Source: an uncultured Christensenella sp. (GTDB lineage Bacteria; Bacillota; Clostridia; Christensenellales; Borkfalkiaceae). From it: a stretch of DNA of 8,481 bases. The notes beneath the pieces are model-generated. The model had not been told where the DNA came from and searched no databases. It saw only the letters and a list, made by a program, of their open reading frames with translations. Shown piece by piece: positions 1 to 4,605 of this stretch; the stretch's first letter is position 1, and each line of letters opens with the position of its first letter. Location of the stretch: the NCBI GenBank assembly GCA_910578655.1, contig CAJTQE010000028.1:12468-20948 (forward strand), written 5' to 3'. Both the position numbers and the translations under genes were made by a program.

Positions 1-240
1 CGCGCCCTTTAACGCCCAGTTCCCGGCTTCCGTTCCGCCGGAAACGAAAAAGACTTCCGTCGATTTACATTCCAACAGGCGTGCAACGGTATCGCGCGCG
101 TCCAGTACCGCAAGCGAAGCCTGCCTGCCCGCACCGTACTGGGACGAAGGGTTTGCAAAACAATCGGTAAGGTACGGCATCATTTTATCTAAAACCGCTT
201 TGTCAAGCGGCGTGGTTGAAGCGTTATCAAGATATATCAT
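1..240 (-). CDS. Cysteine desulfurase (NifS/IscS-like), N-terminal part, cut by window edge
   Basis: The 80 visible codons read inward from the left edge with no stop; the rest of the gene lies outside. The protein opens with MIYLDNASTTPLD, the standard start of class V PLP-dependent cysteine desulfurases. It continues with the family signature around residues 30-38 (FANPSSQYG) and an SGGTEAGNWALKGA stretch at 67-80, the region that contacts the PLP cofactor. Such enzymes take sulfur from cysteine as an enzyme persulfide for Fe-S clusters, thiolated tRNA or other sulfur cofactors. The PLP lysine and catalytic cysteine lie beyond the edge, so NifS, IscS and tRNA-dedicated types cannot be separated. 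The ATG start overlaps the end of the upstream membrane-protein gene by 14 bases and has no clear Shine-Dalgarno sequence, which suggests translational coupling. The common Asn/Asp after GTEx is Gly here. Family assignment is firm. Confidence 0.93.
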   Translation of the reverse strand, partial: MIYLDNASTTPLDKAVLDKMMPYLTDCFANPSSQYGAGRQASLAVLDARDTVARLLECKSTEVFFVSGGTEAGNWALKGA

Positions 241-1105
241 TGCTAAAAGACGAATAAATTTTCTTTAAATTTTCAAGTTCCTCAATACAAGAAATTAACT
301 CTCTGCCGACTGCGGTTGAACTGTCGCGCTCGTTGAGCTTGACGTTGCGGTTAGCGTCGCTGAACCTTGTAAACGTGAAAAGGGTTGCAAACAGACCGAC
401 TGCCGCACAGGCGGCGAAAGCTATGGTGAGGATAATAAACAGTCCGTCTTTATCGGCATAAATCATTGACGCAAAAATTATAGCAAGCACGGCAAGTACG
501 GCAAACGGCACGGCTGTGCCCGCAAAAGCTATCAAAGCGCGTTTTTTATTATGCGCAAAAGTTGCTCTGCGCTCAGCTTTACCGGCCTCGTTTTTATCGG
601 AAAGAGTTTTGCACTTCTGCTCGAACGTCGCAATTCTCTCTTTGAGAGGCTGACTTAAAGAATTAAGCTCCTTTTTTTGTTCTTCGCCTGCATACTCACG
701 CACGCCGTCGCTAGCTTCGACGCACTTTTCCAAATTGAGAAAGTCAGTCATATTGCGCGAACAGGCTTTAAGTTGAAGGTAGTACAGTTCACCGTCGTAT
801 TCTGTCAGCTCGGAAGCCTGACTCAGCGCGTACTGCGCGCTTTCAAAGTCGCCCTGCGCCATTTTTTCAACCGCAGTGACTTTTAATTCCTCCGCCTTAC
901 GCTGCATATTCTGCCGGCGCTCTTCCCTCTTTTCGGCAATTTGCTCTTCGGTAAGCCCGTCGTCACCGTCCGTCACAACGTCGTAAAGGGGAAATTCCTC
1001 CTCTTCGACGTCATCGATTATAACCAGCTCTTCTTCGCCGTTTTCGTTTTTGCGAATGCGGTATTTTCTGTCTTTGTCGTCGTCGATAAGACGCTCTTCT
1101 GCCAT
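227..1105 (-). CDS. Hypothetical two-helix membrane protein with charged coiled-coil flanks
   Basis: I do not recognise this 292-residue protein. Its first 60 residues are highly charged and acidic. Residues 53-115 are helical, and AVEKMAQGDFESAQYALSQA (79-98) resembles a single TPR-type helical hairpin. A charged helix follows (about 137-188). Two hydrophobic segments at about 189-216 and 221-246 make a membrane hairpin, and a final helix (about 262-285) is again charged. With no signal peptide and charged domains on both sides, most of the protein is inferred to be cytoplasmic and anchored by the hairpin. The reading frame is open upstream to 1198, but I choose ATG at 1105: it has GAGGTG at ideal spacing, and longer starts would lie deep inside ispE. 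It starts 4 bases after the ispE stop and overlaps the desulfurase start, so it is probably co-transcribed with both. Confidence 0.85.
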   Translation of the reverse strand: MAEERLIDDDKDRKYRIRKNENGEEELVIIDDVEEEEFPLYDVVTDGDDGLTEEQIAEKREERRQNMQRKAEELKVTAVEKMAQGDFESAQYALSQASELTEYDGELYYLQLKACSRNMTDFLNLEKCVEASDGVREYAGEEQKKELNSLSQPLKERIATFEQKCKTLSDKNEAGKAERRATFAHNKKRALIAFAGTAVPFAVLAVLAIIFASMIYADKDGLFIILTIAFAACAAVGLFATLFTFTRFSDANRNVKLNERDSSTAVGRELISCIEELENLKKIYSSFSNDIS

Positions 1106-1109
1106 ATAT

Positions 1110-1943
1110 TCACCTCGTAGATAATATAAAACTTTCCGCGTTGCCACTGTACTGACGTTTCGCCGTTTTGCAGAGTTTATAACTTTCGAATATCGCATAA
1201 ACTCCGCTGCCCGAACCCGTCATATTTACGGCAAGCGCGTTTAAATTTTTCAATTGACCGATGCACTCTCTCACGCCGTCCGAAAGCGAAACCGCCGCGT
1301 CGGTAAGCGAATTCGAAAGACTGTGCGCAAGTCCGATAATATCGCCTGCGGCAACCGCCTTTTCCGCTTCGTCGCTGTTTCCGCCGAACTTACCCAACGC
1401 GTCGAACGCCTTAAAACAAAGCGGCGTACTCACCTTTTCGTCGGGGACAAGCAGCAACAGATATAGTTTCAATTTGCCGTCAACGGGCTTAACCCGCTCG
1501 CCGCGCCCGAAAAGACGCGCGAAACCGCCCGTAAGCATATAACGCGTATCACTGCCCGTCATATCGGCAATGCAACCTAATTTTTCTCTGTCGCGGATTT
1601 TGTAAAGCTTTGCAAGTCCGTTTAAAACGCCTGCCGCGTCAGCGGAAGAACCGCCGAGACCGGCACCGAAGGGAATTTTTTTTTCAACTGTAATATCAAC
1701 GCCGGAAGTTGCAAATTCTTTTATAAACAGTTTTGCCGCTTTCACCGCGTTGTTTTCTTCGGGAGGAATGCCCTCGCAGCCCGTAATGGTAACGGCGCTG
1801 TCGGCACGCTTTTTCAGCGTGATTAAGTCGTATAAATCTACTGACGATACAAGGCTGTCAAGCATATGATAGCCGTTTTCCCGTCCGCAGACGTAAAGCG
1901 TCAGATTAATTTTTGCGTAAGCTTTAACACGAACACCGTTCAT
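1110..1943 (-). CDS. ispE: 4-diphosphocytidyl-2-C-methyl-D-erythritol kinase
   Basis: IspE is a cytosolic GHMP-family kinase that phosphorylates the 2-hydroxyl of CDP-methylerythritol with ATP, in the non-mevalonate (MEP) route to isoprenoids. At 277 residues it is close to family length. KAYAKINL (7-14) carries the catalytic lysine at 11, ENGYHML (22-28) is the substrate-side motif, PFGAGLGGSSADAAG (91-105) is the GHMP ATP-binding glycine loop, Asp132 in GSDTRYML is the expected catalytic aspartate, and MTGSGSGVYAIF (241-252) is the third GHMP motif. After that aspartate the usual VPFF is replaced by TRYM, which is divergent. The ATG at 1943 is the only sensible start because the conserved core begins at residue 6. 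There is no Shine-Dalgarno sequence. A TATAAT box ends six bases upstream, so transcripts could begin at the ATG itself. Neighbours veg and the SPOCS gene match the conserved order in Firmicutes. Confidence 0.96.
   Translation of the reverse strand: MNGVRVKAYAKINLTLYVCGRENGYHMLDSLVSSVDLYDLITLKKRADSAVTITGCEGIPPEENNAVKAAKLFIKEFATSGVDITVEKKIPFGAGLGGSSADAAGVLNGLAKLYKIRDREKLGCIADMTGSDTRYMLTGGFARLFGRGERVKPVDGKLKLYLLLLVPDEKVSTPLCFKAFDALGKFGGNSDEAEKAVAAGDIIGLAHSLSNSLTDAAVSLSDGVRECIGQLKNLNALAVNMTGSGSGVYAIFESYKLCKTAKRQYSGNAESFILSTR
1111..1116 (-). promoter_or_regulatory. Ribosome binding site (GAGGTG) that sets the membrane-protein start
   Basis: GAGGTG on the minus strand lies five bases before the ATG at 1105. 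Its last bases overlap the ispE stop codon (AGG TGA), so ribosomes ending ispE release on the next gene's initiation site. This decides for the 292-residue form over the longer 323-residue frame. Confidence 0.75.
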
Positions 1944-1949
1944 AACGGT

Positions 1950-1977
1950 ATTATAACATAATTTTGAAAAAACACAA
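1950..1977 (-). promoter_or_regulatory. Extended -10 promoter of ispE, predicting a leaderless mRNA
   Basis: On the minus strand TGTTATAAT (1950-1958) is a perfect extended -10 element. A possible weak -35, TTGTGT (1972-1977), lies 16 bases further up and matches only three of six consensus bases. Exactly six bases (ACCGTT) separate the -10 hexamer from the ispE ATG, so a standard start point would be the A of the ATG. The promoter begins directly after the U-tract of the preceding terminator. Confidence 0.62.
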
Positions 1978-1979
1978 AC

Positions 1980-2049
1980 AAAAAACCGCCGTAGCTGATA
2001 AGCTCCTCCAAAAGTGTCTGACTTTCGGGATGCATATCAAGCACGGCGG
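1980..2049 (-). terminator. Long structured intrinsic terminator between the SPOCS gene and ispE
   Basis: In minus-strand RNA three nested helices stack: CCGCCGU (2043-2049) with ACGGCGG (1986-1992); UGAUA (2035-2039) with UAUCA (1996-2000); and CCGAAAGU (2021-2028) with ACUUUUGG (2008-2015), closed by a CAGAC loop. The helix is followed at once by six U (1980-1985). Between the outer helices, two G.U pairs flank a single C.C mismatch. The wobble pairs form only in minus-strand RNA, which supports a minus-strand transcript over a chance DNA palindrome. It lies 12 bases past the SPOCS-gene stop codon. A Shine-Dalgarno-like GGAGGAG is buried in the right arm with no start codon after it. Confidence 0.78.
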
Positions 2050-2061
2050 CTTTGCATTTAC

Positions 2062-3534
2062 TTATTCGCTCTTACCTCTGAAAACAAGTATTCTTTCGCT
2101 GCCCGTAAGAGGGAAAGCGAGGTCGGGGTTAGTTGCCTTTATATCTTCGGGACTGCGCCTTAAATTCTTAGCGGTATTCCACAAGTCGTCACCGGCAACG
2201 GGAATATACACGCTTATTGCGCAGTCGCTTGCTTTCAATTTTTCCGCCTCGGTAAGTTCGCAAAGGTATTTTACGGTACAGTCCTCACTGTCGGCAACGG
2301 AAATTTTTAAAACCGCCTCTGCCTCGCACTCGCCTTCGGAACGCTGGCGGATGTTGACTCCGCATACCGCAACGCTTATCAGACCGCTTAAATTGTTTAA
2401 GCCGATAAGCTCTACCGAGAAAGGAAGATTAACTTCTGTTGAATGGATTTCGCCGTTCTGTTCATACAAAAGGTTAGCGGTGATACTGCCCTCTATGCCC
2501 TTTTCGTTGCGGACGAATTCCGCTCTCGGCAGGGCGGCGGCAAGCATTGCGCAGGAAAAGTCAAGTTTAGCTTTGGTTGCGCAAAGTCCGCTTACGCGCT
2601 CCGAAAATATTTTTATTTCCGTGCAGGGGCAAACGCTTTCTTCCGCATAGCAAAGTTTAAGCTCGTTTTCTACGGAGAACGCGTCGAGAATTAAGTTCGT
2701 TTCCTCCTCGTCGTAATACACTCCGCAGAAAGAAAGCTGAATTACCGCACCGACTCCGCATTTACCCTTTTCCTCATCGACACTTGCCTCAACGCTTATT
2801 TCCTTTATCTCGGCGCGGCAGCTCGCCTTGCGTGCAAGCAGCGCGTCCTCGCAGGAAATTTCACTCTTAAAGGGAACTATTCTGTCAAAGCAGACGGGCT
2901 TACCCTCGCGTATGGCAAGCAAAGAAAGATAAATTTCACCCGTTATTTCCGCCATACCCGAGCGAACGTTGCAGTCGGTGACAAGCACTTCTGCGGCAGG
3001 AACCAGAACGTCTTCGGCATTACAGTCAAAATCGTCCTCGACTTCGCTTTCACCCGAAAAAGTGACGGCGGAATAAAGTTTTTTGGTCTCGGTAAGTGTT
3101 ACAGCCCCCTCCGCCGAAGTTAAGATATTGCGCTCCGCAGTTGCAAAAACGGAAATTTCCGCGCCTATAACGGTTGCAACGACGTACGAAGAACCGTCGC
3201 GCTTGACCTGAGTTTTTTCGCACGCAAGCGTGCAAAGCGCCGTGTTTGCAGGCGCAAGAGCTTCTTCGTCGGCAAAATGGGAAAATTCCGCACCCTTCTG
3301 TATGCGGCAAAGTTTACCGTCGTCATCGGTGTAAACGACGGTGCATATCAATCTGCCGCCGTAAGTCACTCTGCCGGAGCCGACTTCGCACGAAGTAAGG
3401 CAAACCTGAGGATATACTGCAATTATTTCACCTGCTTCCCGACCCGAAAAGCGTATTTCAACTATTGACTGTGATTTGATTACGGCAACGCGCCTTGAAT
3501 ACGCTCCCGCCGCGCTCTGCGTTGATAAAGACAT
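2062..3534 (-). CDS. sipL: SPOCS (DUF3794) / LysM spore-coat morphogenesis protein, SipL/SpoVID-like
   Basis: This 490-residue protein has no signal peptide and no membrane segment. Beta-rich SPOCS-type domains fall at about 44-128 (key stretch SGRVTYGGRLICTVVYTDDD), 180-270 and 330-415. A LysM domain closes it at about 440-487, with VAGDDLWNTAK and PEDIKATNPDL as the two diagnostic stretches. SPOCS-LysM proteins such as SipL of Clostridioides difficile and SpoVID of Bacillus are made in the mother cell and, through the LysM part, bind the coat ATPase SpoIVA to tether the coat to the forespore. That role is inferred here from domain layout and from position between veg and ispE. AGGAGG lies five bases before the ATG at 3534. 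It carries 23 cysteines, unusually many for a cytosolic protein and compatible with later disulfide cross-linking in a coat. The SPOCS-LysM family is firm; true SipL orthology is likely but unproven. Confidence 0.88.
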   Translation of the reverse strand: MSLSTQSAAGAYSRRVAVIKSQSIVEIRFSGREAGEIIAVYPQVCLTSCEVGSGRVTYGGRLICTVVYTDDDGKLCRIQKGAEFSHFADEEALAPANTALCTLACEKTQVKRDGSSYVVATVIGAEISVFATAERNILTSAEGAVTLTETKKLYSAVTFSGESEVEDDFDCNAEDVLVPAAEVLVTDCNVRSGMAEITGEIYLSLLAIREGKPVCFDRIVPFKSEISCEDALLARKASCRAEIKEISVEASVDEEKGKCGVGAVIQLSFCGVYYDEEETNLILDAFSVENELKLCYAEESVCPCTEIKIFSERVSGLCATKAKLDFSCAMLAAALPRAEFVRNEKGIEGSITANLLYEQNGEIHSTEVNLPFSVELIGLNNLSGLISVAVCGVNIRQRSEGECEAEAVLKISVADSEDCTVKYLCELTEAEKLKASDCAISVYIPVAGDDLWNTAKNLRRSPEDIKATNPDLAFPLTGSERILVFRGKSE

Positions 3535-3557
3535 AAAGACCTCCTGTATACAAGGCT

Positions 3558-3589
3558 ATAATATGCTTTACCGAAGTTGAATATGTCAA
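3558..3589 (-). promoter_or_regulatory. Candidate sigma-E-type promoter of the SPOCS/LysM gene, overlapping a sigma-A-like -35
   Basis: On the minus strand ACATATT (3580-3586) and CATATTAT (3558-3565) are separated by 14 bases. This resembles the sporulation sigma-E pattern (-35 xxATATT, 13-15 bases, -10 CATAnnnT), which fits a mother-cell coat gene. The same stretch contains a perfect sigma-A -35, TTGACA (3584-3589), but the matching -10 is weak: CATATT at 18 bases or TATTAT at 20. The predicted 5' leader is about 17 bases and contains AGGAGG. Confidence 0.5.
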
Positions 3590-3593
3590 AAAT

Positions 3594-3842
3594 TTACACG
3601 TCGTCTCTTTTGGCTATCTTTACTCTGCCGCACAGTATTTCGGAATAGGAATATGCCGTTTTGCCGAGAAAATTTTTATCGTCCGGACTGACTGTAAAGA
3701 GCGACGGATAAATGCCGTTGAGCGTGGCGGGGAAAGTTACGAATTTATTTCTGCCGAGATTTAATTTGACCGTAACCGGTTTTTGGTGCAAGCCGTTAAC
3801 CATTTCTTTTATTGCATTAATGGTTGTATTTACTTTAATCAT
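3594..3842 (-). CDS. veg: Veg-like protein (DUF1021)
   Basis: This 82-residue protein shows the Veg family pattern: an N-terminal helix (TTINAIKEMVNGLHQKPV), a GRNKFVT strand, then GIYPSLFTV and AYSYSEILCGRVKI, matching the family's YPS-F and SYSY-x-(D/E)-(I/V)-L landmarks. Veg of Bacillus subtilis is a small, strongly expressed protein linked to biofilm gene control, and its gene lies just upstream of sspF and ispE. The same neighbourhood here supports the call. The frame is open to 3899, but the extra 19 codons run through a terminator hairpin and do not resemble the family, so ATG at 3842 is chosen. Neither start has a good Shine-Dalgarno site. No convincing promoter fits in the 24 bases between the terminator's U-tract and the ATG, so transcription may depend on partial read-through or a promoter I cannot recognise. 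Confidence 0.85.
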   Translation of the reverse strand: MIKVNTTINAIKEMVNGLHQKPVTVKLNLGRNKFVTFPATLNGIYPSLFTVSPDDKNFLGKTAYSYSEILCGRVKIAKRDDV

Positions 3843-3866
3843 AAGGTTATTTTTGCCATTTTTTGC

Positions 3867-3899
3867 AAAAATTATGCGTCCGCCGTCAGGCGGACGCAT
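3867..3899 (-). terminator. Strong intrinsic terminator after the zinc-ribbon gene
   Basis: A perfect 11-bp stem, ATGCGTCCGCC (3874-3884) against GGCGGACGCAT (3889-3899), is closed by a four-base loop. On the minus strand AAUUUUU (3867-3873) follows. It lies 11 bases past the zinc-ribbon gene stop, and the veg start follows only 24 bases beyond the U-tract. On the plus strand no U-tract follows. Confidence 0.85.
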
Positions 3900-3909
3900 T
3901 TATCGCTGT

Positions 3910-4401
3910 TTAAAAGTCGTCCTCATCTTCATCCTCGTCATCCTCGTCGTCTTCATCGTCATCGAAGTCTGTAAGGCTGTCAAGGTCGTCGTCGAAGAAA
4001 TCGTCTTCGTAAATTTCTTCCTCGTCCTCACCGTCGAGTTCGTCTTCAAGCTCTTCTTCCAAAGTTTCGTCAACGGTCAAATCGCTATCGTCTTCGTCGA
4101 GATAGTTTTTCCACTCCTCGTCCTTTTCTATGTCTATTTCTTCTTCCTCTTCGTACGCGTAATCTTCCTGCTTACAGCTGTCGCAGACCTTTTCACCGAA
4201 GCGGACGGGATTTACGCCGCAAACCGAACAGAGTTCGCCCTGTTCAAGTTCGCTGTCTATAGCCTCCAAATCGTCTTCGTCAAGGTCAACAAACTGCAGC
4301 CTGTCGCCGTGCATTTCTGCAAGGCAAACGTCGCAGTAATTCTGCTTTTCTTCGTCAATATAGTTAAGTTCGCAACGCGGACATTTTACGTATCTTACCA
4401 T
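3910..4401 (-). CDS. Hypothetical protein with two zinc-ribbon-like clusters and a very acidic C-terminal tail
   Basis: The 163 residues fall in two parts. Residues 1-80 carry two four-cysteine clusters: Cys7-Cys10/Cys23-Cys26 (CPRC, CDVC) and Cys58-Cys61/Cys73-Cys76 (CSVC, CDSC). Each has two CxxC knuckles about 11-12 residues apart, the spacing of a zinc ribbon. Residues 83-163 are almost wholly Asp and Glu, ending in an unbroken acidic run before a final Phe; the tail is surely disordered and could mimic nucleic acid or bind basic proteins or metal. No signal peptide or membrane segment is present, so it is probably cytosolic. I do not recognise the family and propose no function. ATG at 4401 follows a GGAG site. 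The gene stands alone, with its own promoter upstream and a strong terminator downstream. Confidence 0.85.
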   Translation of the reverse strand: MVRYVKCPRCELNYIDEEKQNYCDVCLAEMHGDRLQFVDLDEDDLEAIDSELEQGELCSVCGVNPVRFGEKVCDSCKQEDYAYEEEEEIDIEKDEEWKNYLDEDDSDLTVDETLEEELEDELDGEDEEEIYEDDFFDDDLDSLTDFDDDEDDEDDEDEDEDDF

Positions 4402-4442
4402 TATCTGTCTCCGAAATGTTTTAAGCTTTGTTACGCTGTATC

Positions 4443-4471
4443 ATTATATTAATATTTATTGCATTTGTAAA
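4443..4471 (-). promoter_or_regulatory. Sigma-A-type promoter of the zinc-ribbon gene
   Basis: On the minus strand TTTACA (4466-4471, five of six consensus bases) and a perfect TATAAT (4443-4448) are separated by exactly 17 bases. The predicted start lies near 4436, giving a leader of about 35 bases with GGAG before the ATG at 4401. Confidence 0.8.
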
Positions 4472-4511
4472 CTGTTTTTTACAATTAATTTTGCTGAAAT
4501 TGAATTTTTTT

Positions 4512-4547
4512 GGCGTAATATACGGAACGCGTTTCCGCGCATATGCC
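4512..4547. repeat. Imperfect inverted repeat upstream of the zinc-ribbon promoter
   Basis: CGGAA (4523-4527) pairs with TTCCG (4533-4537) around CGCGT. ATAT and GGC/GCC pairs extend it outward to 4512-4547 with two interior loops. No U-tract follows in the minus direction and only a weak one in the plus direction, so it is not a convincing terminator. It lies about 40 bases upstream of the -35 box and could be a regulator site or a leftover of read-through control. Confidence 0.35.
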
Positions 4548-4566
4548 GTTTGACCTTTAATATGAG

Positions 4567-4600
4567 CAACCCCCTCGCACTTATACGCGCGAGAGGGCTG
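4567..4600 (-). terminator. Hairpin terminator after the lipoprotein gene, without a classical U-tract
   Basis: CAGCCCUCUCGCGC pairs with GUGCGAGGGGGUUG over 14 positions, with a six-base loop. Several of the pairs are G.U and form only in minus-strand RNA, which points to the minus transcript. It begins five bases past the stop codon of the 748-residue gene. The sequence after it (CUCAUAUU) is not U-rich, so termination may be partial or the hairpin may mainly protect the 3' end. Confidence 0.55.
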
Positions 4601-4605
4601 TTATT

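Noticed and set aside
1940..2035. 31-codon minus-strand frame starting MHPESQTLLEEL whose stop overlaps the ispE start as ATGA
   Set aside because: The overlap looks like coupled translation, but the ATG has no ribosome site and the same bases form the structured terminator and the ispE promoter, which explain the sequence better. A leader peptide cannot be fully excluded.
1964..2650. 228-codon plus-strand open frame opposite the SPOCS gene
   Set aside because: It is the antisense shadow of a well-supported SPOCS/LysM gene, with no ribosome site and no family pattern.
3843..3899. Longer N-terminus for the Veg-like protein (19 extra codons from 3899)
   Set aside because: The extra codons are the terminator hairpin and U-tract, and the family begins near the internal ATG at 3842.
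3712..4452. 246-codon plus-strand hydrophobic frame that looks like a membrane protein
   Set aside because: It is antisense to veg and to the acidic zinc-ribbon gene. Reverse reading of Asp/Glu codons yields Val/Phe/Leu/Ile runs, a known artefact, and it crosses a terminator.
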